In this document: positions 54,443 to 63,452 of the stretch, piece by piece
How positions within the stretch are numbered: the stretch's first letter is position 1
How the letters are laid out: each line of letters starts with the position of its first letter
DNA from: Bacillus subtilis
GTDB lineage: Bacteria > Pseudomonadota > Alphaproteobacteria > Rhizobiales > Rhizobiaceae
Direction of reading: 5' to 3'
DNA: 64,000 nucleotides
Assembly: GCA_021733665.1 (NCBI GenBank)
Contig: JAHREI010000001.1
Location: 620,001-684,000 of the forward strand
Notes under the pieces: model-generated
The model's input: only the letters and a program-made list of their open reading frames with translations
The model's database searches: none
Told to the model about the DNA's origin: nothing
Made by a program: the position numbers and the translations under genes

Positions 54443-56095
54443 TTATTTTGGTAGCTTGGCGATGAAATGTTCTTTCAGGCGGTCAATATCTGCCTGTGAC
54501 CAGTTCACATTGGTTACCTCGACCCATGCGTCGATATAATGTTGCGGCGCATAGACATGGCCATGCCCGATTGGTGTGGTGGTGGCCATCATCAGATCAA
54601 TGGCCAGTTGCAGCATGCTGACAACCGGATACCATTTCAGCTGCGGAGACACATCAGGGCCGCGTGGTGCCTTCATCCAATCCGGCTCGCGGTAGAAGTC
54701 TTTCGGATCAAAGAACACAATCGGGTCACTGGCATATTGCAGATAGACAATCCGCATCGAACCCCAATGGCTGTTTGGCAGCTTCAAAGCATTATTCTGG
54801 TTGGTAAAGCGCGCATAGGAACCATCACGAAACTCCGGTAACCATTCCGGTGTCCCTTCATTGCGGTTGTTGGTGATGGAGCGCCACAAACGGCTGGTGA
54901 ATGGCGGGCCGCTCCACAAAGCACCCTGATACGGATCGCCCAGAACCTGAAACAGCTCGGATGAAAGCTGCGAGTTCATCGCGCCAAGGCTCAAACCATA
55001 GAGATAGAGTTTCGGACGCGTGTCTTTCGGCAGCTTTGTCCAATAATCGTAAACCTCATCAAACAAGGCGGTAGCGGTTTCGCTGCCATAGCCCGGCTCA
55101 ACGAGCAGGGAGAGCCAGCTGGCGAGGTAGGAATATTGCACGGCAACACTCGCGATATCGCCATCATGGAGATATTCCACCGGATCAATGCCCATTTCAT
55201 CGACCCAGCCGGTGCCGGTTGGAATGGTCACCAGCAGTAGTGAACGCTCGAATGCGCCGACGCGGATCATTTCTGCAAGCGCGAGTTTGGCGCGTTCTTT
55301 GGCAGTTTCAGCCGAGCGTAAGCCCACATAGACACGCAGCGGATTTTGCGCCGGACGGCCGGTGAAGTTGCTGATCTGTTGTGCATCAGGGCCGGAACTG
55401 ACATAGCTGCGTCCCATACGCCCGAGCTCATCCCATTTTACCAGCGAGGCAGCACTGCCGCTTTTTAGCGGGTCTTGTGGTTGCGGCACTTCCGCTTCCA
55501 TCAGCGCATCAAATTTGCGGTAGGAAGAGTCCATGACATGTAGGCCGAAGCGGAACAGCACGCCGTTAATCGCCATGCTGAAAATAATTGCGGCGATCAG
55601 AAAACCGGTAAAGCGGGACAGGCGCGGCGGGATATAGCGATCGAGCCAGCGGCTGGAACTGCGATAAATCAGCTGAAACAGGCGGGCGAGTGCAATCAGA
55701 ATGATAAAAGTGATCAGCGCGATCAGGCCGGTTTTAAACGGATGCGCGCTTTCAACCTTTTCCAGCTCCATCAGGGAACGGATGGAGTTCTGCCCGTCTG
55801 CTGCATGCCACAAAAACACCATGGCGGTGATGACTGTGACAGCCATTGCAGCAATTTTAACTGCATGGGAAATACGGCCCTTAAGCTTTGGCAGCTGCAG
55901 ATAATTCCATAGCCAGAACAGAAAAACACCGATGCCATAGCCGATGGCGAAGCACGCACCGGACAACACGCCCTGTATCAGAAAAGGACGCTGCACCAGC
56001 GAAGGCGTGAGTGATGCTGCAAAAAATAAAGTGCCGAGCAGCATCCCGATCAGAGACAGGGAGTTCCAGAATTTTTCCAGCCAGAGAGGCTTCAT
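54443..56095 (-). CDS. Membrane alpha/beta-hydrolase, DUF2319/Abhydrolase_9 type
   Basis: The 550-residue protein has an N-terminal membrane part with about five TM helices (residues 10-200) and a large soluble C-terminal domain, probably periplasmic, of the Abhydrolase_9 family. Family features include VYVGLRSAETAKERAKLAL, IPTGTGWVDE, the nucleophile elbow LYGLSLGAMNSQL (GxSxG), and a late GHGHVYAPQ segment with a candidate catalytic His. Biochemical role is not established; a lipid or envelope substrate is plausible. It follows the secreted-protein gene by 20 bases, forming a two-gene unit. Confidence 0.85.
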   Translation of the reverse strand: MKPLWLEKFWNSLSLIGMLLGTLFFAASLTPSLVQRPFLIQGVLSGACFAIGYGIGVFLFWLWNYLQLPKLKGRISHAVKIAAMAVTVITAMVFLWHAADGQNSIRSLMELEKVESAHPFKTGLIALITFIILIALARLFQLIYRSSSRWLDRYIPPRLSRFTGFLIAAIIFSMAINGVLFRFGLHVMDSSYRKFDALMEAEVPQPQDPLKSGSAASLVKWDELGRMGRSYVSSGPDAQQISNFTGRPAQNPLRVYVGLRSAETAKERAKLALAEMIRVGAFERSLLLVTIPTGTGWVDEMGIDPVEYLHDGDIASVAVQYSYLASWLSLLVEPGYGSETATALFDEVYDYWTKLPKDTRPKLYLYGLSLGAMNSQLSSELFQVLGDPYQGALWSGPPFTSRLWRSITNNRNEGTPEWLPEFRDGSYARFTNQNNALKLPNSHWGSMRIVYLQYASDPIVFFDPKDFYREPDWMKAPRGPDVSPQLKWYPVVSMLQLAIDLMMATTTPIGHGHVYAPQHYIDAWVEVTNVNWSQADIDRLKEHFIAKLPK

Positions 56096-56115
56096 CAGCT
56101 ATTTTCCCTTATTTT

Positions 56116-56901
56116 TTAATGCAATGCACAGAGGCTGGTGCAGTCTTTATTTTCCATGGTGGCGATAAACTGATCTGCGGACTGGCGGGCAGTCTCACGC
56201 AAAACCGGTTTGGCACCTTTCACAATATTGCTTAGCATTGTGCGATCTTGCAAGGAGATAGAAGCGGCAATGATTGTCGCATTATCAGCAAGTGCCTGCG
56301 CCAGTCTTTCCTGATTATGGGCATTGAGGTCAGGATTGCTCAGCATCAATGCAGAGCCATTGATAACTTGTTGAAGTCCAAGGCGTAATTTCAGAATTGC
56401 ATCCGTTTGAGCCTTGCCGTTTTTGTCGGCTGGCGCAGAGGATGCATAATCACCTGCTGCTTCGAGTGTCGCGCTGATAAAGCTGATCATTGCTGCAGTC
56501 GAACGGATGATTTCATCCTGAAAAGCGATACTGTTGCTCTTGGTGTCAGCCTGTTTCTGCGGGTCTGGTGAGAACTGCGTATAGGCCGTTGTGATCTGCG
56601 CCTGCTGCTGCATAATATCCATCAGAACCGGCAGATCTGTGGCTTTATAAGGCGCCTGTCCAATGATTGCAGGTACATTCCACAGGGCTTCGAGCACCTT
56701 TGCATCTTCCGTGTTGGATAAGCGTGGCGGCAATTTTGTTTCTTTGGTTTTTTCCAACCGCACAATAAATCCCTGTAAGGCTTTGTTGAGATATTCTGTG
56801 CCGCCGGACGGCACAGTGGCAGTTGCCGGATGCATGGCGATAACAGTGATGGCCAGTGCCAGTATAGGCAACGAAAAACGTCTGAAATGTACCGGCATCA
56901 T
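56116..56901 (-). CDS. Unrecognised secreted protein
   Basis: Family not recognised. The 261-residue product (start at 56901; the adjacent in-frame ATG at 56898 is equally possible) begins with a Sec signal peptide (RFSLPILALAITVIAMHPATA). The mature part is rich in Ala, Gln, Ser and Thr and predicted mostly helical, with leucine/isoleucine-rich segments. Two Cys occur near the C-terminus (NKDCTSLCALH). It is cotranscribed with the membrane alpha/beta-hydrolase downstream, so it may be a periplasmic partner of that enzyme. Confidence 0.7.
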   Translation of the reverse strand: MMPVHFRRFSLPILALAITVIAMHPATATVPSGGTEYLNKALQGFIVRLEKTKETKLPPRLSNTEDAKVLEALWNVPAIIGQAPYKATDLPVLMDIMQQQAQITTAYTQFSPDPQKQADTKSNSIAFQDEIIRSTAAMISFISATLEAAGDYASSAPADKNGKAQTDAILKLRLGLQQVINGSALMLSNPDLNAHNQERLAQALADNATIIAASISLQDRTMLSNIVKGAKPVLRETARQSADQFIATMENKDCTSLCALH

Positions 56902-57019
56902 AGGTTCTCTCTTACGGTTCTGATCGGAACAGCCTGCATAATACAAAAATCCAGTCAACAGGTGCGGAAATCATGTGCCTGACAATTTTTTGATGGATGC
57001 GGCGCATTGCATGATAAAA

Positions 57020-57029
57020 TTATAGATAA
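57020..57029. promoter_or_regulatory. BioR box 1
   Basis: TTATAGATAA, a full match to the TTATMKATAA-type box of BioR, the GntR-family biotin repressor of alphaproteobacteria. It is 145 bases before the bioB start. The regulator gene itself is not in the window. Confidence 0.75.
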
Positions 57030-57061
57030 AATTATTCATATGACTGTATGTCGATTTAAAA

Positions 57062-57071
57062 TTATAGATAT
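57062..57071. promoter_or_regulatory. BioR box 2 (9 of 10)
   Basis: TTATAGATAT differs from the perfect box at one position. Its centre is 42 bases from box 1, four helical turns, so both would face the same side of the DNA. Confidence 0.6.
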
Positions 57072-57133
57072 TTTTATATGGACTTATAAATTTTAACGCT
57101 CTAAGTGTGGTGAAAATTCCGAATCTTGTAAAA

Positions 57134-57143
57134 TTATCTATAA
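57134..57143. promoter_or_regulatory. BioR box 3, overlapping a TATAAT element
   Basis: TTATCTATAA is a perfect BioR box whose last bases are shared with TATAAT (57139-57144), a possible -10 element 31 bases before the bioB ATG. Binding here would directly block RNA polymerase. Its centre is 72 bases from box 2, close to seven helical turns. Confidence 0.75.
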
Positions 57144-57174
57144 TTTATGCGAGTGATATGAGAGAGGAAAATTC

Positions 57175-58179
57175 ATGTCTCTGTCCGCAACGCTATCCGG
57201 ACTTCAGGAAAATACTGCTGAACTACGGTGGACGGCAGAAGAAGCACGCCGCATCTATGATCTGCCGTTTAATGATCTGATGTTTCAGGCACATGTTATC
57301 CACCGGCAGAATTTTGACCCGAACCGTTTGCAAATGAGCAAATTGCTGAGCATTAAAACCGGTGGCTGTCCTGAGGATTGTTTTTACTGCAACCAGTCTG
57401 CTCACAATCCGACCGGCCTCAAGGCTTCTAAATTGATGGAAGTCGAGCGTGTGCTGGCTGAAGCGCGGCAGGCAAAAGCGGCCGGTGCGACGCGCTATTG
57501 CATGGGCGCGGCATGGCGCAGCCCGAAAGAGCGCGACATGGATATGGTCGTTGCCATGGTTCAGGGCGTCAAGGCCATGGGCATGGAAACCTGCATGACG
57601 CTCGGAATGCTATCACTGCCGCAGGCACAGCGTCTCGGTGCGGCGGGGCTCGATTATTACAACCATAATATTGATACGTCTGAGGAGTTTTACCCGCAGA
57701 TCATCACCACCCGTACTTTTGCAGACCGGCTGGATACGCTGGATAATGTACGTATGGCCGGTATCAATGTCTGCTCCGGTGGTATTCTCGGCATGGGTGA
57801 GAGTGAGCAGGATCGCGTCAATATGCTGGTGACGCTGGCCAATCTTGAGGAAGTGCCGCAAAGCGTTCCGATCAATATGCTGATCCCGATTGAAGGTTCC
57901 AAACTTGCCAATGCTAGGCCGGTGGATTCTATCGCTTTCATCCGCATTATCGCCTTAGCGCGAATTATGATGCCGACGTCTCATGTGCGGCTTACCGCAG
58001 GGCGCAGCAATATGAGCGATGAAATGCAGGCGATGTGTTTCTTCGCCGGTGCCAACTCGATTTTCATCGGCGATGTTCTGCTCACTGCCGCCAATGCCGG
58101 TGATGACCGCGATGCGGATTTGTTGAAGCGTCTGGGCATACAGGCAGAGACTGTAGCTGAGGAAAGCTGCGCATGCTGA
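57175..58179 (+). CDS. bioB: Biotin synthase
   Basis: Radical-SAM enzyme inserting sulfur into dethiobiotin, the last step of biotin synthesis. The 334-residue protein has the 4Fe-4S cysteines 65, 69 and 72 in CPEDCFYC, the [12 protein letters not shown] segment with the 2Fe-2S region, and [12 protein letters not shown]. The AGAGAGGAAAATTC leader provides the ribosome binding site. First gene of a tightly overlapping bioBFDAZ operon controlled by BioR boxes. Overlaps bioF by 7 bases. Confidence 0.97.
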   Translation: MSLSATLSGLQENTAELRWTAEEARRIYDLPFNDLMFQAHVIHRQNFDPNRLQMSKLLSIKTGGCPEDCFYCNQSAHNPTGLKASKLMEVERVLAEARQAKAAGATRYCMGAAWRSPKERDMDMVVAMVQGVKAMGMETCMTLGMLSLPQAQRLGAAGLDYYNHNIDTSEEFYPQIITTRTFADRLDTLDNVRMAGINVCSGGILGMGESEQDRVNMLVTLANLEEVPQSVPINMLIPIEGSKLANARPVDSIAFIRIIALARIMMPTSHVRLTAGRSNMSDEMQAMCFFAGANSIFIGDVLLTAANAGDDRDADLLKRLGIQAETVAEESCAC

Positions 58180-59288
58180 TGCAGTCTTATAATGCAATAT
58201 TGCAACGGCTTGAAAGCAAAGGGCGGTTACGTAATCTCAATGTGGCGCAAGGTGCAGATTTCTCCTCCAATGATTATCTGGCATTGGCTGGCTCAGACTA
58301 TTTGCGCAATATTGCCTGTGAGGCACTGGAGCGTGGCGTGCCGGTCGGCTCCGGCGGTTCACGTTTGTTGCGTGGCAATCATCCTGAGCATGAAGCACTG
58401 GAGGCGGAAGCTGCTGCTTTTTTCAAAGCACAGCAAGCCTTGTACTTCGCCAGTGGTTTCGATGCCAATCAGGCGGTGTTTGCAACGCTCCCCCAAGCTG
58501 GTGATCTGGTGCTTTATGATGCGCTGATCCATGCCAGTATTCATGCAGGCTTGCGGGCAGGCAAAGCGAAGACCCAAAGCGTGCCGCATAATGATATTGC
58601 GGCTTTTGAAGCGGCGATCCGGCAATTTCGTGTGACAGAGAAAAGCGGCAAACTCTGGCTGGTGGTTGAAAGCCTCTATTCTATGGATGGTGATTTTGCT
58701 CCGCTTGCAGAACTGAGTGCTTTGGCAGATCGTTACGGGTGCTTTCTTTATGTTGACGAGGCACACGCAACTGGTGTGTTCGGGGCTGACGGCCGGGGCT
58801 TGGCAGCAGAACTGGCGGGGCGGGACAATGTGCTGATCCTGCATACTTGTGGCAAAGCGCTTGGAGCCTCCGGTGCACTACTCTGCGCGGCAAAGCCTTT
58901 GATTGACGTACTGATTAATCGGGCAAGGGGCTTTATTTTCTCAACTGCGCCAGCGCCTTTGCACGCAGCCATTGTGCGTGGCAGCCTAAAAACGTTGACT
59001 GCAGAACCACAGCGGCGTGAGAAGTTACATGCACTTATTCGCCATGCTGAGAAAAATTTGCAGCCAAGCGGATCACAAATCATTCCGTTTATCGTGGGTG
59101 ATAATCAACGCGCCGTTGCAATGGCTGAGGCCATGAAAAATCATGGCTTTGATATTCGCGCTATTCGTCCGCCTACCGTGCCATTCGGTACTGCGCGGCT
59201 GCGTATTTCTATCACGTTAAATGTTGATGAGGCACAGATCACCCGCATGGCTGAAGTGCTGGAACAGATTGCACACTCCCATGAATAA
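58173..59288 (+). CDS. bioF: 8-amino-7-oxononanoate synthase
   Basis: PLP-dependent condensation of pimeloyl-ACP (or -CoA) with L-alanine. The 371 residues contain [31 protein letters not shown] (Asp195, His198) and the PLP Lys228 in [12 protein letters not shown]. Slightly shorter than E. coli BioF (384) but complete. ATG at 58173 (or 58179) overlaps the bioB stop; the stop overlaps the bioD start by 8 bases. Confidence 0.96.
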   Translation: MLMQSYNAILQRLESKGRLRNLNVAQGADFSSNDYLALAGSDYLRNIACEALERGVPVGSGGSRLLRGNHPEHEALEAEAAAFFKAQQALYFASGFDANQAVFATLPQAGDLVLYDALIHASIHAGLRAGKAKTQSVPHNDIAAFEAAIRQFRVTEKSGKLWLVVESLYSMDGDFAPLAELSALADRYGCFLYVDEAHATGVFGADGRGLAAELAGRDNVLILHTCGKALGASGALLCAAKPLIDVLINRARGFIFSTAPAPLHAAIVRGSLKTLTAEPQRREKLHALIRHAEKNLQPSGSQIIPFIVGDNQRAVAMAEAMKNHGFDIRAIRPPTVPFGTARLRISITLNVDEAQITRMAEVLEQIAHSHE

Positions 59289-59916
59289 TCCCGTATTTAT
59301 TGTCAGTGGTACTGATACAGGTATCGGCAAAACCATTTTCAGCGCAGCGCTGACCCAAGCCCTGCAAGGCAGCTATTGGAAACCGGTGCAATCCGGTCTT
59401 GAGGAAGAGACAGACAGCGAGACCGTGCGCCGTCTGGCGCCGGATTGTCCCGTTTTCCCTGAGCAATGGCGCTTGCAACTGCCTGCCTCGCCGCATCTCT
59501 CGGCTGAGCAGGAGGGGGTGGAAATCGATCCCGCAGCATTAAATATCCCACATTGCGAGCGGCCGCTGGTGGTGGAAGGTGCAGGTGGCTTGATGGTGCC
59601 GCTGACACGCAGCCAGACTTATCTCGATGTTTTCGCTCGCTGGCAGCATCCACTCATTCTCTGCGCACGCACGCAGCTCGGTACAATCAATCATAGTCTG
59701 CTGTCTTTGGAAGCATTACACAGACGCAATATTCCGGTGCTCGGTGTGGCCTTTATCGGCCATGCGAATGAGGACAGTGAGGGGATTATTTGCGAGTTGG
59801 GCAAGGTGCGCCGACTTGGTCGTCTGCCGGTGTTGAATGATCTGAACCCGCAGACATTGAAGCACGCATTTGCGGAGAACTTCAATCTGCATGATTTTGC
59901 CGGAGGTGCCCGATGA
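59281..59916 (+). CDS. bioD: Dethiobiotin synthetase
   Basis: ATP-dependent closure of the ureido ring from 7,8-diaminopelargonate and CO2. The 211-residue protein has P-loop GTDTGIGKT (10-18), KPVQSG (substrate-binding Lys) and [11 protein letters not shown]. The ATG at 59281 overlaps bioF; an in-frame ATG at 59221 lies inside bioF and is not needed. Overlaps bioA by 4 bases. Confidence 0.95.
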   Translation: MNNPVFIVSGTDTGIGKTIFSAALTQALQGSYWKPVQSGLEEETDSETVRRLAPDCPVFPEQWRLQLPASPHLSAEQEGVEIDPAALNIPHCERPLVVEGAGGLMVPLTRSQTYLDVFARWQHPLILCARTQLGTINHSLLSLEALHRRNIPVLGVAFIGHANEDSEGIICELGKVRRLGRLPVLNDLNPQTLKHAFAENFNLHDFAGGAR

Positions 59917-61187
59917 GCTATTATTCGTCACCGGTCTGGCATCCGTTTACCCAGCATCTGCTGGAGCCGGTTACAAAAAAGATTGCCCGCACAGAAGGTG
60001 CATATCTGATTGATGAAGACGGGCGCAAAATTCTGGATCTGATCTCGTCCTGGTGGGTGATTACCCATGGTCATCGCACACCGCCGATCATGCAGGCAAT
60101 TCGTGAAGCAACAGAACAATACGATCAGATCATTTTTGCGGAATACAGCCATGAGCCTGCGGAGCAGCTGGCGAAGGAGCTGATCCGTATTGCACCGCAT
60201 GGCCTGTCGCATGTGTTCTATTCCGACAGTGGTTCGACTTGTGTGGAGGTGGCGCTGAAAATGGCGCTGGGCTATTTCCATAATCGTGGTGAACCACGTT
60301 CCAAAATTGCGGTGATGGCGGGCAGCTATCATGGCGACACAATCGGCACAATGTCTGCCGGTGAGCGCGGCGTGTTCAATGCGGCCTATGGTGCACTGCT
60401 TTATGATGTGGCGACAATTCCGTTTCCTGCCGAGGGGTGCGAACAGCAAACGCTGGGTGCGTTTGAACAGTTCTGCCGTGGCGGGGATTTGGCAGCATTA
60501 ATTGTCGAGCCGCTGGTGCTTGGTGCAGGCGGCATGAAAATCTATCCAGCTTTTGTGTTGCAGCAGTTGAAAGCGATTGCCGAGACGTATGGTGTCTTAC
60601 TGATCTGCGATGAAGTCATGACCGGCTGGGGACGTACCGGCACTTTATTCGCGAGTGAGCAGGCCGGTATTACACCGGATATTCTGTGTCTCTCTAAGGG
60701 TATTACCGGCGGGGCACTGCCTCTGGCAGTGACGCTGTGTGTACCGGAAATATTTGCAGCACATCTTTCAACCGATCGAAGTCGCACGTTTTATCATTCG
60801 AGTTCTTATACGGCGAACCCGATTGCCTGTACGGCTGGTTTGGCTAATGTGCAGCTCTGGCGGGATGAACCGGTTCTGCAACGCGTACAAAATTTGCAGG
60901 AGATGCAGAGCCGTGAGTTGGCGCGTTTCAAAAATGACCCGCGCTTTGAGAATCTCCGGCAATGCGGAACCATCACGGCGCTGGATGTTAAAACGCAAAA
61001 TAGCGGTTATCTCTCGAATGTGGCTTTGCGGCTGAAAGCATTTTTCCGTGAGCATGATGTGTTAATCCGGCCACTTGGCAATGTGCTGTATCTGATGCCG
61101 CCCTATTGTGTCACCGAGCAGGAATTGCAGCGCAGCTATCAGTTGATTGATGAGGCGGCAGACCTGTTGCAAAGCGGCAAATTATGA
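59913..61187 (+). CDS. bioA: Adenosylmethionine-8-amino-7-oxononanoate aminotransferase
   Basis: PLP transaminase that uses S-adenosylmethionine as amino donor to make 7,8-diaminopelargonate. The 424-residue protein has WWVITHGH (substrate-binding region), [16 protein letters not shown], the PLP-binding Asp233 in [13 protein letters not shown] and Lys262 in CLSKGITGG. The order D-A with 4-base overlaps is that of bioBFDAZ operons in Brucella and relatives. Confidence 0.96.
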   Translation: MSYYSSPVWHPFTQHLLEPVTKKIARTEGAYLIDEDGRKILDLISSWWVITHGHRTPPIMQAIREATEQYDQIIFAEYSHEPAEQLAKELIRIAPHGLSHVFYSDSGSTCVEVALKMALGYFHNRGEPRSKIAVMAGSYHGDTIGTMSAGERGVFNAAYGALLYDVATIPFPAEGCEQQTLGAFEQFCRGGDLAALIVEPLVLGAGGMKIYPAFVLQQLKAIAETYGVLLICDEVMTGWGRTGTLFASEQAGITPDILCLSKGITGGALPLAVTLCVPEIFAAHLSTDRSRTFYHSSSYTANPIACTAGLANVQLWRDEPVLQRVQNLQEMQSRELARFKNDPRFENLRQCGTITALDVKTQNSGYLSNVALRLKAFFREHDVLIRPLGNVLYLMPPYCVTEQELQRSYQLIDEAADLLQSGKL

Positions 61188-62134
61188 GCGGCTCTTATCC
61201 GTCATCAATCATTGGCTTTGGGCATGCCGTGCCGAAACGTCAGGTGTTCAACGCAGAGATCGAAGCCGAGCTTGGACTCGAAGCAGGCTGGATTGAACGC
61301 CGCACCGGCATCCGCAGCCGGTATTGGGCTGAGGATGGTGAGGCGCTGACGGATATTGCAGCTGAGGCTGGGCGAATGGCGCTGGCAAATGCTGGTATAA
61401 CTCGATCTGAAATCGGAATGGTGCTGCTGGCGACATCAACGCCCGATCATCTTTTGCCGCCTTCTGCACCTTTGTTGGCACATAAATTAGGGCTGTTTGG
61501 TGCCGGTGCTGTCGATCTTGCCGGTGCCTGTTCTGGTTTTCTCTATGCGCTGGTGATGGGCGATGCATTGGTGCGTACGCAGGGGCAGGCGGTGTTGATC
61601 GTTGCGGCAAATATTCTCTCGCGTCGTATCAACCGGCAGGAGCGGGCGTCTGCCGTGATGTTTGGCGATGCAGCCGGAGCCGTTGTGCTGGCGCCATCGC
61701 AAAACGGGCTTTGTGGTCTGGTCAGTTCCACACTCACCAGTGATGGCAGCAATTATGGTCTGATCGGCATTCCGGCAGGTGAAACATTGATGACGATGCG
61801 CGATGGCCGTAGCATGTTTGCGCAAGCGGTGAAGACCATGGCGGAATGCGGCAAAACAGTTTTACAACAGGCAGATGTTGAACCCGCTACGATTAATCAT
61901 TTTGTGCCGCATCAGGCCAATGCGCGAATTTTCGATGCGGTGGCAGAGCAGTTGCAACTGAGTCATGCGGTGACTGCCCGCACGATTGCCGATTATGGTA
62001 ACTCATCGGCAGCGACTATTCCGCTCAGCCTGTCTCTGGGAGGAAATCAATATAGCAAAGGCGATTTGATCCTGCTGACGGCGGCAGGCGCAGGCCTGAC
62101 AGGCGGTGCTGTACTGCTTAGTTACACGGGATAA
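61184..62134 (+). CDS. bioZ: BioZ, FabH-like 3-oxoacyl-ACP synthase for pimeloyl precursor synthesis
   Basis: KAS III-like condensing enzyme of 316 residues with the full Cys-His-Asn triad: Cys116 ([13 protein letters not shown]), His243 ([13 protein letters not shown]) and Asn273 ([11 protein letters not shown]). In alphaproteobacteria BioZ replaces the BioC-BioH route by condensing a glutaryl thioester with malonyl-ACP, giving the 3-oxo precursor of pimeloyl-ACP. Its place as last gene of the bio operon, overlapping bioA by 4 bases, distinguishes it from housekeeping FabH. No bioC or bioH is visible here. Confidence 0.93.
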   Translation: MSGSYPSSIIGFGHAVPKRQVFNAEIEAELGLEAGWIERRTGIRSRYWAEDGEALTDIAAEAGRMALANAGITRSEIGMVLLATSTPDHLLPPSAPLLAHKLGLFGAGAVDLAGACSGFLYALVMGDALVRTQGQAVLIVAANILSRRINRQERASAVMFGDAAGAVVLAPSQNGLCGLVSSTLTSDGSNYGLIGIPAGETLMTMRDGRSMFAQAVKTMAECGKTVLQQADVEPATINHFVPHQANARIFDAVAEQLQLSHAVTARTIADYGNSSAATIPLSLSLGGNQYSKGDLILLTAAGAGLTGGAVLLSYTG

Positions 62135-62225
62135 TTCGGTAAATTTTATAGCCTGATTGCCGTATCACTATTTCACAAGGCATAGCGCGGTTTCTTATTC
62201 TTGTCTCCGGTATGGAGGAATTGGA

Positions 62226-63419
62226 ATGGTGAAGCAGCAGAAACCTTTTGCGGGTATTACTGTGCTGGATTTTTCCCGCGTTTTGGCAGGGCCGTTTTGC
62301 TCTGCCATTCTGGCGGATCAGGGCGCGCAGATCATCAAGGTTGAGCCGCCGCAGGGCGACGATCAGCGTTATATGGGCGCGGTACGTAACAATCAGAGCA
62401 TCAATTTTCAGTTGTTTAACCGCAACAAACGCAGCCTGAAACTCGACCTGCGCCAGCCGGAAGCTGTGAAGATCGCACAGGAACTGGCACTGAAAGCCGA
62501 CGTGGTGCTGGAGAATTTTCGCCCGGGTGTGGCGGATCGTTTAGGGATCGGTGCAGAACAGTTGCAGGCGCTGAAACCTGATCTGGTCTATTGCTCCGTC
62601 TCCGGCTTTGGCCAGCAAGGGCCGATGGCCGCTATGCCGAGTTATGATGTGGTGGCGCAGGCGCTGTCCGGCATGATGAGTGTGACCGGCGAGGCATCTG
62701 GCGCACCGACGCTGGTTGGTGACTCTATCGGAGATATTGTTTCCGGTATTTATGCAGCACAGGCAATTTCTGCCGCGCTTTATCGCCGCTTGGTCACCGG
62801 ACAGGGCGCGCGGATTGATGTCGCGATGTTTGATGCTTTGTTCAGTCTGTTGCCGACCGTGCTTGCCGGATGGCAGGGCAGCGGCAACCGGCCTGCACGC
62901 TTTGGTAACCAGCATCCGCTGTCCGCGCCTTTTGGTGCTTTTGCTGCATCGGATGCTCCTTTCATTCTCGCCGTGGCCAATAAGGCGCTGTTTGCCCGCC
63001 TTGCCGAAGCACTGGGAAAGCCGCATCTGGCAGATGATCCGCGCTTTGCTTCCGATCAGTTGCGCAGTCAGAACCGTGATGCTCTGCAGGCCGAGATCGA
63101 AGACTGGTCACGGCACTATACTGCTGCCGAAGTGGTGGAGAAGCTTGGCAAAGCCGGTTTGCCGGTGTCGGAAATCTGGGCGGTGGATGAGGCCGCACAA
63201 AGTGCCCATGCGCAGCATCGCCAGTTGCTGCATGAAGTTGAACATCCGCAATTGGGTAAGCTGCTGGTGCCGGAACAGCCGGTGCATTTCGACGGCTTGC
63301 CGCGCGGTGACATCCGCCAAGCACCGGAGTTGGGTGCAGATGGCGCGGATATTTTGCGGGAATTTCTGGATATGGATGAGACACGGATCAGTGCGCTGAC
63401 AAGCGCCGGAATTGTCTGA
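62226..63419 (+). CDS. Class III CoA-transferase (CaiB/BaiF family)
   Basis: Transfers CoA between carboxylic acids. The 397-residue protein begins KPFAGITVLDFSRVLAGPFCSAILADQGA (in order, about 6-34), then VIKVEPP-like (37-42) and SYDVVAQALSGMMSVTGE, with the catalytic Asp in GDSIGDIVSG (Asp166 or Asp170). The ATG at 62226 follows TATGGAGGAATTGG. It is 91 bases after bioZ with no evident terminator, and 33 bases before an acyl-CoA dehydrogenase. Human SUGCT, a succinyl-CoA:glutarate CoA-transferase, is in this family, so a role in making glutaryl-CoA for BioZ is attractive but unproven. Confidence 0.9.
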   Translation: MVKQQKPFAGITVLDFSRVLAGPFCSAILADQGAQIIKVEPPQGDDQRYMGAVRNNQSINFQLFNRNKRSLKLDLRQPEAVKIAQELALKADVVLENFRPGVADRLGIGAEQLQALKPDLVYCSVSGFGQQGPMAAMPSYDVVAQALSGMMSVTGEASGAPTLVGDSIGDIVSGIYAAQAISAALYRRLVTGQGARIDVAMFDALFSLLPTVLAGWQGSGNRPARFGNQHPLSAPFGAFAASDAPFILAVANKALFARLAEALGKPHLADDPRFASDQLRSQNRDALQAEIEDWSRHYTAAEVVEKLGKAGLPVSEIWAVDEAAQSAHAQHRQLLHEVEHPQLGKLLVPEQPVHFDGLPRGDIRQAPELGADGADILREFLDMDETRISALTSAGIV

Positions 63420-63452
63420 TTATCTTTGTGGTTTAAGGGACGGAGTAAGGGA

